Position numbers and translations under genes: made by a program. Positions 49,970 to 62,825 of a stretch of 64,000 bases of DNA are shown piece after piece (the stretch's first letter is position 1; each line of letters opens with the position of its first letter). Where the stretch lies: the NCBI RefSeq assembly GCF_000165425.1, contig NW_001799024.1, forward strand, positions 62,001-126,000. The letters run 5' to 3'. The stretch is from Paramecium tetraurelia. Lineage: Eukaryota; Ciliophora; Oligohymenophorea; Peniculida; Parameciidae. The notes under the pieces are model-generated. The model was not told the origin of the DNA. It did no database searches and saw only the letters and a program-made list of their open reading frames with translations.

Positions 49970-50879
49970 TCAAAATATACTACAATTTATACATGTTTCA
50001 GAAGATTTCTCTTTTATTTCATTTGTTATTTCTTTCAAAACATTATTCCTTTGTTGTTCACATAATTCATATGTCTGTGATTTGCTTCTAGTAAAATGCT
50101 CTATAAATAATTTTAATCAGGAATACTTTCATTTGTTGATGAGTTCCTTGAGTTTTCAAAATTCGTTGATTAGGATTCGAATTCATCATATTAAACGAGT
50201 TTTTATTTCAAATTTTCAAGCGCCTCGATCATTTGATTCAAATTTTAAAACTAAACTATTGAAGTACTATTACATATCGAACGATGATGAAGATATTCTC
50301 ATCAAGAAGCATATCTTAGTACGATTGATTTAAAATATCTAAGGACTAATTATTTGAATTATTTGGATTTTTTTCGACCCTATTGAAATATTCATTCACA
50401 TATTCCATCTCACTTTGATAGATTTGTACTAGTCTCATAATATCAAGTTGATTAAATAGATCATCCTCCTAGTCTTCCAAATTTTAATTCTATATCAATT
50501 GAAATTTTGGATGCAATTCTTAATGCAGCTTGAATCCTTCTCTGATTGATGATTCAATCTTAATTATGGAGGTCTTCAAAAGCTAAAGATCAAGTTGTTT
50601 GTCAAAAATGATTCGACTTTTTTTGATCTTGCTCTATTACCTCTTAGGACTATGAACGACCTCGTCACTGCATAACATGTCGTTAATAATTTAAGAAACA
50701 AGTCGAAGCTAAATCTATTGTAATAAACTTACTTCCTTAATCTTCTTTATCAAATAAGCATTATGATCTTAATTTGATTTCATTTGATCAAATGTTACAA
50801 CCAACCCTTGGATGCACTTGATTTTCTCTCCACTATCTAAAATATCGAGCACTGATTCGATTGGTAAATTTGATTACAT
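49970..50879 (-). CDS. Hypothetical helical protein
   Basis: About 285 residues. ATG 50877-50879 (MQSNLPIESVLDILDSGEKI), stop TGA 49970-49972. Two introns late in the gene restore coding quality: a 23-nt one (GTAATAGTA...TTTAG) near 50259-50281 and a 26-nt one (GTATTCCTG...ATAG) near 50105-50130. The protein is mostly helical (QIYQSEMEYVNEYFNRVEKN; NQMIEALENLKQKLVQYDEF) and ends EKSSETCINCSIF. The opposite strand also looks open over 49932-50333 in the standard code, but that is a shadow. No family recognised. It is convergent with the gene ending at 49935, 34 bp away. Confidence 0.58.
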
Positions 50880-51018
50880 CTGCAATTTCAACAGTACGAT
50901 TAATTATAAAATAAAAAAATCTTTGCTTCTGAGGGCAAACAATATTTGAATATAATTGGGTATTTGAAACAATTAGTTCATTTAAACTAGTGATGTATTT
51001 TATAATTAAAAATTAAAT

Positions 51019-52617
51019 ATGTTTATATGTTGTAAAAGTAACAAAAAGCCAAAAGTTGTGCAAACTTAAACATAAACTCCTCCCTAATAAACTCAACCAA
51101 AATAATCTAAATACCAAATTAGAACCTCTAATGATCAAGATCAACACTCCACTAATCTAACCAACATGGAAGGAACTAATGATAAAATCAATCTGAGCCT
51201 ACAAGAAATAGAAAAGTTCATTTTGTATGACAAGAAAACCATAGAGCAAGAGCGTGAATTAGTTACAAAATTGATTGAATTGCCTGATAAAACTCATCTC
51301 ATCGAATTTAACTGGGCCATTGCATACACCAATTATATCAAGGATGCGGGAATACAACCTGGAGAGATTAAGAACAAAATCTTATATGATAAAATTAAAG
51401 CGAAAGAAGAATTAGTGTTAGATAAGGATTACGTATTGGTTAATGATTAAGTCTGGAATGTGCTGGTAAATATCTATAAAGGAGGACCCATGCTCACAAT
51501 CAATGATTTAGATAGAAAAAGTGAAAATAATCTCTTAGACTAGTCGCTTAAGGTATTTGCATCACCCTCAATGAATGATCTTGATAAAAAATAAGCTAAA
51601 ATTAGAAACTTAAAATAAATGCCAATCAAAGAACTTTAAATAATTGGATTAGAAAATGAAATCTACTTTTGCTATTTAAATAGCGTTCTATAATGTCTGA
51701 TGGGCATCCCTTAACTAAATTATCATTTCCTACATTAATACTCAACTGATTGCAGACCTTTTAGTTATGCCTATGCAATTCTGTTAAAAAAGGCATCTAA
51801 AGTGCACTATAAAGCTCGTTTGCTGGCTAAAGAATTAATCAAAGTTCTATAAAAGCATTTCTCTATCTATGAAATGCATGATAGCTCTGAATTACTGCTC
51901 TTTATACTAGATAAATTTAAAGAAGAAATCTATATAAATAATGCTCCCTAATTCATTTAACCTGAGTAATGTTAGTTTAAGTAATCTCTTACCTTCATTG
52001 ATGAAATATTCTATGGACAACTTACGTCTTACATCAAATGCTCGAGTTGCGATAAGATAAGCCAGCATTAAGATCAATTCTATGATTTAAGTCTACCACT
52101 TGTGAGTAAGAATTTTATGTAAAGAAAACTGAATATATCGGAATGTCTTAACAACTATTTCAAAGAAGAAATGATTGAAGGAGAATGGACTTGCTCATTT
52201 TGCAATGAAAAATTAAGAAATATCAAACGGCGTGTTAAAATTACATTCACACCCAATATTTTAGTTTTGCAATTAAAAAGATTCCAAAGTTTTCCTTAAA
52301 AAAAAAAAATAAAAGAACCTGTCACTGCTAATATGGAATTGAATGTTAAAAAGTAATATCTAATTTAATGATATAGTTTCTGCATTCCTGAGGTAGTCGA
52401 AACTAAATATGAATTATAAGGTATGATTGTTCATTCAGGATCAATCGATTAAGGTCATTATGTGGCTGTGGTCAAGCGTAATCAGAATGTATGTTTATCT
52501 TAATGATTTGTGAAGTTTTATCTTTTCAATGATGATGAAATCGAGCGTCTCTCCCCTAACCAAATCAATCAAATCGATTCTGCTTACCTATTCATGTATC
52601 GTAGGAAAAGTGATTGA
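51019..52617 (+). CDS. Ubiquitin-specific protease (USP, C19) with DUSP-like region
   Basis: Deubiquitinase, about 515 residues. Before the catalytic core is a short DUSP-like segment (DQVWNVLVNIYKGGPML). Cys box: GLENEIYFCYLNSVLQCL, where the catalytic Cys and oxyanion Asn fit but the usual G-N-T before Cys is I-Y-F. Zinc pairs CSSCDK and CSFCNEK form the finger. His box: IDQGHYVAVVKRN, then FYLFNDDEIERLS and AYLFMYRR. Introns 52353-52376 (24 nt) and 52489-52515 (27 nt). The N-terminus MFICCKSNKKPK has a Cys pair followed by Lys, a possible lipid-anchor signal. ATG 51019-51021, stop TGA 52615-52617. Core residues appear intact. Confidence 0.87.
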
Positions 52618-52657
52618 TTAATTAACTTTTTTTATTATATTTTCTGTTGAAATTTGA

Positions 52658-54323
52658 ATGAGTTCAAACACTCTCCTAACCTACCTCTAAAGCTAAATCA
52701 CCTAAATAACACTCAACATAGAGCATATACAAAAAGACATCTCTCTACTTCACAACTAATTCGAACAGAAAATATTCACAGCAAAAAGAGAATGTACTAT
52801 CATTAAACATAAATCATAGTAAATAGTAGAGATGACTCAACATAAATATAGATAGAATAATTGAAATAATAATTTGATTGCACGATCAAAGTTTTAGAAT
52901 AGAAAATGTTACATATTGATGAAAACAAAATGGATCAAAATGAAGCTTATTAAATGATGGAATCTAACAGAAAAAACATTCAAGAAGATGTGGATTTACT
53001 CAAAAATGAAATGGCCTATTAAAAAAAATACTTTGATGATTTACTCAATGAAAAAATCCGACGTCTAGAAATTTCTAATTTGACTGAAACAGTAAACTAA
53101 TTCAAGGATCAACTCAAGCAATACTATTAAGAGGAATAGAAATAATTAAATGAACACCAAACACTTACTAAATCTCTACTTAATGCAAATAAAAAAGCAT
53201 TTTTTTAAGAATTAGAAAGAATAGTTCAATAAGTTGATTCTATGAAAACAGAAATTAATGATTAACAATAATTATTTGTCAAAAAACCAGAATTAGAAAC
53301 TCGGATTAATTAGATTCATTTATTATTAGAATAAAAATCAGATTTAATCGAAGTACAAAACGCATTAAATACCCAATAAATTGATATTGCCTAGCGATTT
53401 TAAGAGTTTAAAGACGAAGTACGCACTGTTTTGGAATTATAAGGGAATGAATTTTACTAATTGATTAATAAAAAAGTATACATTTTACCTTAATTCGAAA
53501 TAGGCAAATCATAGTGAAGTTATGTAGTTATTGTAAGGGAAAATTGATATGGAAACCCTTTTATCGCATTCGGAAGACAAAGTTCCTCTCAAAGATTTTC
53601 ATCAACATATGTCGTTAATTGAAAACATTGCACTTGATTTAGCAAAGAAATAAGATGCAAACACATTTTTAGAATATAAAGATGCCAATAACTTGTAAAT
53701 TGCTGAAATTTAAAAGGAAGTTCAAAAAAAAATGTCTAAGAGAGAATTTAAAGAAGTACTTGAAAAAAAAGCAAATCATGAAGATGTTTCTAAGGCATTC
53801 AACGAAATCTAATCTATTTTATCATCAAAATTTAATTATGAAGACTTCAATAGGTTCTAATTAAATCAAAACACTCTGAACGAATAATTATGTAGTTAAA
53901 ATATAATTGGCAGATGGCTTTATAAAGGGAATTTTCTGAGTCCTGGAAGTCTAATACCTTGGAATTTATAAGCAATTAATACATTAACTGAAAATTACTT
54001 ATGGGATAAAGATAAACCAAATATCATTGTTGTTGCTCCTGGTATTTACGAAATCACTCTTGGATTCTTTGCCAAAAAAAAACCCAAAATTGATATAATG
54101 GTCAATGGAGAAACAATTATCAATGCAGTTAATAATAGTAGGTATAAAACTATCTTAAATTAGTTATGTGGTACATCATTCTTCAGGAAAATTAAAGGAT
54201 ACTAAAACATCTGTCACTGGGTTGACAATGATTGATTTTATCTCTTTGCCTGCTCGAGCAAGAATTAATATTGCTTATCAAGGAGATTTAGGAGAAGGCT
54301 TTTTATGTTTACGAAAAGTATGA
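52658..54323 (+). CDS. Coiled-coil protein with C-terminal C1q/TNF-like domain
   Basis: About 530 residues. Long coiled coil through residue ~390 (QITLNIEHIQKDISLLHNQF; EISNLTETVNQFKDQL). A C-terminal beta domain of ~130 residues follows (IIVVAPGIYEITLGFFAKKK, KIDIMVNGETIINAV, FISLPARARINIAYQG, GEGFLCLRKV), with the pattern of a C1q/TNF jelly roll. Introns: 52826-52851 (26 nt), 53476-53503 (28 nt) and 54142-54163 (22 nt, inside the beta domain). ATG 52658-52660, stop TGA 54321-54323. No signal peptide, so a cytosolic trimeric-type assembly is more likely than secretion. Function unknown. Confidence 0.74.
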
Positions 54324-54768
54324 ATTAAAAAAATAGCATGATCTTAATCACCTTTATCATCATTTCAATAAATTATAAGAAACATTTTCTTAATTCAATT
54401 TATTCTTAAAAAAAATTAGTTAAAAATAAAAAATAAAACAATTAATAATCAGATTTTCTATTTTTTCATAATTCTTTGTTTTCAAAGTATTAGTAATAAT
54501 GGATATGGTTTAATCCATAAATAACAAATACTCTTTTCAAATCTATTCAATAAAACCATCGCAACAAGAATATTAGAGCACTTCCAGAATTAATTTGTGT
54601 TTTTTTTCAAAATAATTAATTGTTTCATTCTCCTGTTGAAGTGCTATAATTGATTCTTTGAAAATCATTCTAAGTTTAAGGAAAATAAATATTGTCTTCT
54701 CATGATTCTAATGAAAGGTAAAAATTATTAATTTTTTAGATAATATAAATTTACTTATATTGCTCATA
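54324..54768. other. AT-rich intergenic stretch with one small open frame
   Basis: About 445 bp. The only coding-like signal is a minus-strand frame 54537-54668 (43 codons: MIFKESIIALQQENETINYF, then EKKHKLILEVLQYS). Its composition is protein-like but its length is within chance for a code with a single stop. No other feature seen. Confidence 0.25.
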
Positions 54769-56672
54769 ATGTAATAAACTAGCCAGAGTCGTCTACCATT
54801 CAATCCTCCTGGAAAGAAACTTGGGGTCTATCGCTTTCATAACGAGATAGGCAGAGGTAATTATGGAGTGGTAAATTTATATATCTAATACAATGTAGGT
54901 GTATTTAGCAAGTGATGATAAAGGAAACAAATATGCAATAAAATCAATAAAGAAAGAAATTTTCAAAGAAAATGGAGGTATCATTGGAGATCTCATTCGA
55001 AATGAAAAGAATGCACTGCTCTAAATCAAAAATAACCACGTCGTGAGAATATATGAATACATTGAGTCTGTCAATTAAGCTTATATGATTCTTGAACTTT
55101 GTGATGGTAATAAACTTAATTCTATAAAGGTGGGAACTTTGAGGGTTATCTGGCTTGTAAGAAATTTTAAATCACAGTTTATGAAGCTGTTTAATATATC
55201 AAATAAATTATATAAGGAGTTAATGCTTTACATGAAAAAAGGATTATTCATAGAGATTTAAAATTGAGTAATATTCTGATGAAAGACAATTCTGCTCTAT
55301 TAAAGATTGCTGATTTAGGATTCTGTCATATACTCTCTGACTATGTATTTTAAATATATTACCTTAGGAATCTCTTGCTAAATTAAATTTAGGAACCATA
55401 GGAACCAAGGCACCAGAGATTATCCTAAATAAACCTTATGATTGTGCTGTTGATATTTTTTCCACTGGAGTGATGTTTTATTAATTGCTTTGTGGTGGAA
55501 ACTATCCCTTCCATCCAACCACTGAGGAAGAATACCTAGACTAAATATTAAAAGGACGTAAATCATTTAAAGTATCATAGCGGATAATATAACCTTTTAA
55601 TCATAAAATGAAGCTCCGCCGTAAGAACTTTAGCAATTAATTAGAAGAATGCTTCATTATAATCCTGAACAAAGATTAAAATGGAGCGAAATGTTCGATT
55701 GTTCCATTTTCAAAACAAGTTCATCATTATAATATTTAAAAAGCTCTTTAATTAGAAACTCATTTAGGATTTAATTCTAGAGTTTAGGACGTTAAAAAAA
55801 TTTAGGATTTCTACATTCAAAATTAGGAGAAAATAGTTTCAATGGTTTCCCCTAAATTTGCAGATATTGGCCATTTCACCTTCCCAGATGAAGTTGTAAA
55901 TAGATCCTTAACAGAAAAAGAACAAAACTAATAAATTGTTGCTAATGATATTTAATATGTTAGTACTGTAAGTTTTCAAGATAAGGATGAAATTCAATAA
56001 ATTCAACAAGACAGTTGCAAAATAAATGAACTTTTTGAAAAGTATTTATCCAAATATAGATATTTAACACTCCACTAAATTGTTTATGATCTTATTCACA
56101 AAACTAATCACTTAAACGTAAAGTAAATACTTTTTCCAATCCTTATAATATCTAAAAGGATATTTAAACTATAAAAGGAACTAATTAAAATCATTGATAA
56201 AGATGGAAATATATTTGATTCACCTTATTATAATAGCTTAATCATTACTGATTAATGGAAGGTTTTAATTGAAGAAATGCTGAATAGCAAGAATTGGATT
56301 TATGAATAAGTATAACATAACATCAAAACTTTCTATTTAAATATAAATCAAAGACCAGATGATTATAAAAAAAAATATGTATAAAGTGAATGGCTTGAAG
56401 AGGCAGATGTATATTTTTCAAAAGAAAACTTTGATAATATTTTTTAATAATGCATAAATCGATATATCGGTTATTTAATTCAAGATATATACTAAGTAGA
56501 GAAGGATTAAATAAAAAAAAAGATTATTATAGTCTATTTAGTAAAGATTTTGACAGTTAATGAAATAGAGGTCGATGATATACCTATATATTAATTAGAA
56601 CCATTGCTTTAAAGTAAAAATGTAGATAAACTCTTTTAAGAATCATACTCAATTTATATGTAAAAATAATGA
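54769..56672 (+). CDS. ULK/ATG1-like serine/threonine protein kinase
   Basis: About 590 residues; kinase domain at the N-terminus. Seen: [15 protein letters not shown] (glycine loop, across intron 1), YAIKSIKKE (ATP Lys), [26 protein letters not shown] (catalytic loop), KIADLGFC (DLG in place of DFG, Asp kept), [12 protein letters not shown], and SEMFDCSIF at the end of the domain. The C-terminal ~300 residues are helical, as in ULK/ATG1 relatives. Introns: 54871-54898 (28), 55107-55129 (23), 55345-55367 (23), 55558-55580 (23) and 55719-55743 (25). ATG 54769-54771, stop TGA 56670-56672. This subfamily is expanded in ciliates, so an autophagy role is not certain. Confidence 0.85.
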
Positions 56673-56749
56673 TAATATTCATAAAATAAATAATAGAATA
56701 TTTTTTTTTTGAATAATTATGAATTAATATAACATATGGATAGTTTAAA

Positions 56750-57897
<1,148 letters not shown>

Positions 57898-59267
57898 TGT
57901 TTATTAATATTACTTTCTATTAACACTCAAGCTGTTTTTAAGGAGAAATAATTTTGTTTAATTCTGATTACTTAATGTTGTCGTTCTGATAAATACTATT
58001 TCTATTTATAGAATAATTATGGCAGTATTAGTCATTTTTTCTTAATATAATTTAAGCAGGTACTTTCAAGGGTTAGTTTATTCATTATCCTTAAATTTTG
58101 AATTGTTGAAATTCAATTGTTTTTGAAATATTTCGACAGATCTAATATAAACTTACTTACAAACTATACAAAGAATTTATAGAATACTAAAAAAGTTTTC
58201 ATTAAAAATCGATTTTCATTTGGAAGACCTTTCAAAAACTCAAAAATTACTAATTGGGAATTATTAAAAGCTAAAGATAATATTTTTTAGAAAATTCTAA
58301 TTTCTTATATACAATATGATAAAAATGTCAGTATCCAAAATTCTTTAAATCAAACCAAAAGATGAACAAATAATTATCTAAAGGGAAATCTTTTCCAAAC
58401 AAAGCTTGATTTGATAATTTTCAAATATTTTAAGAAAATGGAATATTAATAAAAATTGCTTAAGTTAATTAATAAGTTAAAAGGAATTAATTCTATAAAT
58501 TAAAGCATTAAAAAATTTTCGTTCCAAACCTAATATATAATTCATGATTTGAAAATTTAGTTTTTATAACCTACTTTGATTAGAGACATTCATCAAATCC
58601 TAAGAAGGAATCACAGATTACCAATAATTATAAATTAGATATATTAATTATTCTCTAAAATTTTATATATACTATATTATTCTCCAATCGATAAACTAAA
58701 TCAAAATGATTTTAAGAGTTTAATCTTTCCATATCCTATAATTCAATGATTTCAATTATTTTTTATGGCCTTTCGGCTCATCATATCAATTTTCGAGGCT
58801 TTTAAGAGAAATGAAATATTTAATATTAAACTATCTTAAATTTTGAAAAATATTTATATAATGCACTTCATTTAAAGAATTAAAATATCTATATTAATTT
58901 CAATCTTATATCATTTATAAATTATTTTGGATAAAACCATTTGACAACTCTAAGATTTATCTTTATTCTAGATTAATGGTAATCTGTTTCTATTATTGTT
59001 TAATCTAGATATTATATTGAAAAAATGAAACTATTAAATAATGAGATATTTATTATATAAATGAAGAATTCTAAGCTAATAGTTAATAATTCAAGGCTTA
59101 ATATCTAAATTACAAGTCTTTGAGAAGTTATAGAATTCATTAAGCAAAGATAGTCAAGTTTAAATAATATTTTAATTGATGATGGTGTTAAACATTGAAA
59201 AGTAGGAGTAGATTAATGCTGTGAGTGATTAATTATATAATTTAAATATACTTTTTGGTTAATTCTG
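57898..59267. other. AT-rich, gene-poor stretch
   Basis: About 1.4 kb between polyubiquitin and the GTPase-like gene. The 5' side must hold the polyubiquitin promoter. I find only short TGA-free frames (the best one about 58120-58320 plus, beginning FRQIQYKLTYKLYKEF) at the length expected by chance. No RNA gene, repeat or recognisable gene fragment. Confidence 0.4.
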
Positions 59268-59833
59268 ATGTCTCAAGTAATGCTAGTCTTAGGCCCAAAT
59301 AGAGTTGGTAAAAGCAGTTTAATTGATGCTCTCACTTATGGGCAATTCCATAGGGAATTTTATCCATAAGATATACATTTCTAAGTTAAATTAGCAAAGG
59401 TAGCATAACACAGAGTTTATGAAGTATAATCAATAGAATGGGATGGAAAACCTTTGGGATTAGTTTAATTCTACTCAAATGTTGCTGATTTAATCTTGAT
59501 AGTTGTTAACATTTGCGGCTGTTACGATTAAATGGACTAAGTTCATGATATATACTAGGCTTTACCAATTACAAATAATAAATAATAAATAGTATTAATC
59601 GGTAATTTGAATGGATAAAATAAAAGAAATCAAAAGTTGTGTTAGAGCCTGAGTTAGTTTGCAAAATTAAATTGAATCTTAAACTTTATGAATTAGATAG
59701 CACAAATATTATGAGTGTTTAAATGGAATTCCATTATATAACCGAACCATACTCATTGTTTGATGATATTTGGAGTAGAAATTAAAATTATGTGTCACAA
59801 TTTGTGTCATAAGCTGTATCCTTATTACATTGA
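59268..59833 (+). CDS. Degenerate Ras/Rab-like small GTPase gene
   Basis: ATG 59268-59270. MSQVMLVLGPNRVGKSSLID is a P-loop (GxxxxGKS) in the position of G1. The order of a small GTPase follows: VQSIEWDGKPLGLVQFY in place of G2/G3 (no DxxG), ADLILIVVNICGCYDQMDQV, IVLIGNLNG where NKxD is expected, FAKLN and then LKLYELDSTNIMSVQMEF (G5-like helix). The frame that holds G1-G4 stops at TGA 59673-59675; the last part is one base out of phase and ends 59831-59833. Only a 17-nt intron would join them, shorter than any secure one here. It is probably a pseudogene or a non-hydrolysing relative. Confidence 0.5.
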
Positions 59834-61102
59834 TAACTTATAATTTATCCAAAAATAATAAAAACAAGTAAATTTCTATTATTGATTCTTTTTGAATGAA
59901 TAGAATCACCATGCATCTTTAATTTTTAAATTTCACTTTTTAAATTTTAAACTTTTCGCTTAGGTAAATAATGATGAAGATTTTCAGTTTCTTACGACAG
60001 CAATGGTCATTCTTTAGATTCTTATTCTAATATACTATATAATAATTTTATATAAGAAATAAATTTTACAGCAATTGAATTAATTCAAGTATTTATAATA
60101 TTTATTCTAACATCGATTTAAATTCTAATTACCCATTAATATTGCTAACTTTACAAAAAGCACAGAAAACCCTTTAAATGTGCCTCGTAAATTTAACTAA
60201 ATTAAACGATAATTTAATTTATCTTGCAACTTACTAGTTGATCATAAAATAGAAACTAAGGTTTAAGTAATTGTATATAATTTGAAGTAATTTATATAGA
60301 AACACATAAAGGTTAAATTAGTTAAAGAAAGATCAACTAATCACAGCCAAATTTTCAAGTTTAGTTCTTTGTCTTTTCTTATTTCTTGAAATTAACTTGA
60401 TTTCTTTTTAGGAAACTTGACCATCAATGTCCTTAACCGTGACTACATTGTTGAAATGAACAGATTTTTTTAGATTAAATTCATTTTACAAGTAATCATT
60501 CTTTTGACATCTTAATCTCTCAGTGTTTAGATTATATAAATGATCTTCAAATTTATCCTTAAACCTTTTTTCTGTTTTTATATGTTCTGTATAGTTTCCT
60601 TTTCTTGATGTATATGCTACGTCAGGGAAAAACCCCCATTACTTAAGTATTTATTCCCCCATTTTACTTAATTAAGGCGATTTCTCTTTGACTGGACTAA
60701 GTTGCTATGGCAGTAATGACGGTAAACTTGGTGTGCGTGTATGATTAACATTCAATTTACAATCAGATTGCTTGATATGAGATTTAAGGTCATAGTGATA
60801 TCTCATATACATGTTGAATTATTATAATAATAAATGATTCACAAATTACACTTGTTTGTTATATATTAAAATAAGGTAAAAGATATTACATAATACAAGT
60901 AAAAAGATTGAAAAAATAATGATTAGAAACTACTTAAATGTTTGATTTACAATATTAGGAAATGCAATTCAATATTTTCTGGGTGCATCTGCCATTCACT
61001 TTTGGATATTCTAATACATGAGAATAATTTTTCAAAATAGTATTTGTGTTTTATTTTTTTATTTTTTATAAATATTTATTTTATAATTCTTTGCTTCAAA
61101 AG
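59834..61102. other. AT-rich, gene-poor stretch
   Basis: About 1.3 kb with long A/T runs. A short plus-strand segment near 60411-60480 (GNLTINVLNRDYIVEMNRFF) looks coding-like but is only ~20 codons and has no flanking support. A more G/C-rich patch around 60600-60760 contains two near-repeats of CCCCCATT-(T)TACTTAA (60636-60675); I could not fold it into a known RNA. Nothing else seen. Confidence 0.35.
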
Positions 61103-61593
61103 ATGAGTGAAAAAAAATTTTTAGAATTAACAGATAAAAGGCAAAGCCTTGAAAATGAGCTAAAGATTTTAGAAAAGCAGATTTTTGATTTGGAAACCAA
61201 ATATTTGGAAGAAACAGCTGCCACAGGAAATGTAATAAAAGGATGGGAAGGCTATACGACTATAAAAAGTGGAAAACTAAATGGGAATGTTCAAAGAAAG
61301 TCTAAAGCAAATGTCAACGATCGTATTTTTTCATAAAGCAGCAAAACATCTCCATTTGTAAAATTTATATAAATGTGAGTACTAAATTACGGAAACTGTG
61401 GCAGAAGAGCCAAAAAGTCCCAAAAGCCCATAATTTAGACCAAGAAGAATGAAGAAAAAGAAGCATTATGGATACAAAAAGGAGTACTATTAAGAATTAT
61501 GTTAGTGACATTGTTGAGAATTCTTAAGTTAGTTCTTCTGAGGATTTTTAATAGGATTAAATAAAAAAAGTAAAAGGATCCAAGAAAATATGA
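61103..61593 (+). CDS. EAF6: EAF6/MEAF6 homologue, subunit of NuA4-type histone acetyltransferase
   Basis: Small chromatin protein of about 145 residues. The helix ELTDKRQSLENELKILEKQI followed by FDLETKYLEETAATGNVIKG, WEGY, and VNDRIFSQSSKTSP is the EAF6 family core (LEKQIY-x-ET-x-YLE...GNIIRGWDG...RLFSLSS). In yeast and animals the protein belongs to NuA4 and related MYST complexes in the nucleus. Introns 61358-61379 (22 nt) and 61484-61505 (22 nt) add a basic tail (PKSPKSPQFRPRRMKKKKHY) and an acidic end. I chose ATG 61103; an in-frame ATG at 61046 would add a hydrophobic leader unlike the family. Stop TGA 61591-61593. Confidence 0.85.
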
Positions 61594-61915
61594 AGTAATA
61601 TTTATTATTTGTGTTATTTTTACATAATAGATTGCAAATAAATCTAAATCATAAAAATATAATGGAAAACTATAGTATTAGATAATCTCTGCTGTAGATC
61701 TAATAAATTTTGGTCTTTTTCTTCTAATAAACTCATATTGTTATAAGCCTTAGAACTTTTATTTGTTTTCAAGAAATTAAATACAAAATTAATATTAAAT
61801 ATTCTTTGGAATTTTTATTACCATGAATAAAGTAGTATCAATATGGAATATTAGAATCAATAATGATTCATTTATTCAGTAAATTAATGTTTTAGATTGC
61901 AATTTAAGAAATATT

Positions 61916-62825
61916 ATGTATTAGTTTGTTTTGATTTCAATAATTATTTCATTTACTTTAGCTTGCTAACTGAAATAATTAATATGTGAAGACTTAATTG
62001 ATAAAATTTCGTGTGACTCTGTAGAATCCCATGTGGCAAAATGTAATTGGAATTAAAAAACAAATTAGTGCTAATCATAGAATACAAATTTAAATTAACA
62101 CTAGAATTATGGGCAATATAATGAGTGTGGTTGGTATTAAAAATGTGACTAAAAAAAGCTAATGTAAGTTATCAAAACATTTAATTAAAGTGAAGAAGAG
62201 ATATAGAGATGTGACAGTATTGATTCTTTTCAGTAGTGCATCTCATTTAATAACAATGGTATAGGATGCACATGGAAACATAATAAATGCTATTAAATTT
62301 CACAATGTAGCGAAATCAATGATTTTATGTAATGCAGAATATCTAGAATAAAAGAGAAGTAATACATTTGATATAGTATTAGATGCTAATTGGTTATTAA
62401 TGGCAAGTCATCACGTATGGAAAGATAGTATTTTTATTTAGGTGATTTGTTTGATGAATATGAATGCAGGGCAAAGGATTGCAAATTTAATCTATTTTCT
62501 TAATGTTAAAATTTTGTGAATGGGAGAAGATGCTTTTAATATTATGGGGAATGTAGCTAATGTTCATATTTCACAACGCTATAATCTTGCTCAGATACAA
62601 ATCAATGCACTTGGTAAAATGATGTTTGCAGGAACATATTGTATTACAATTTAAAAATTTAGATGTTCTGACTTGAAAGGGAAAAACCACTGTGAAAGTA
62701 AACCATTTTGTTTGTTCAATCAATCGAATTTATAATGTGAAACAAGAACTGACAACCAACTTTATTGTTATGCCTATGATATACCATCTGATCCAATAAA
62801 ATCAAAAAAAAAAGTAGAAATTTGA
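61916..62825 (+). CDS. Cysteine-rich secreted or surface protein
   Basis: About 285 residues. Start ATG 61916-61918 gives a signal peptide MYQFVLISIIISFTLA followed directly by CQLKQLICEDL. The mature part has regularly spaced cysteines and C-x-W motifs (HVAKCNWNQKTNQC, NECGWYQKC, GIGCTWKHNKCYQISQC, DTNQCTWQNDVC), as in Paramecium surface-antigen-type repeats. Introns: 62359-62376 (18 nt, the shortest seen) and 62641-62662 (22 nt). The C-terminus is basic (SDPIKSKKKVEI) without a hydrophobic GPI-type tail, so it is either secreted or truncated relative to anchored antigens. Stop TGA 62823-62825. Family assignment is by pattern only. Confidence 0.68.

Noticed and set aside
49932-50333. Long plus-strand open frame with a GTG start
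   Set aside because: It overlaps a better minus-strand gene (49970-50879) whose introns join coding-like exons; the plus frame has no proper start and its composition mirrors the opposite strand.
60600-60760. Possible structured RNA in a more G/C-rich patch
   Set aside because: No cloverleaf, snRNA or snoRNA box pattern could be recognised by eye; only short near-repeats are present.
61046-61102. Upstream in-frame ATG for the EAF6 homologue
   Set aside because: It adds a hydrophobic leader (FYFFIFYKYLFYNSL) not found in this nuclear family; the segment looks like 5' leader.
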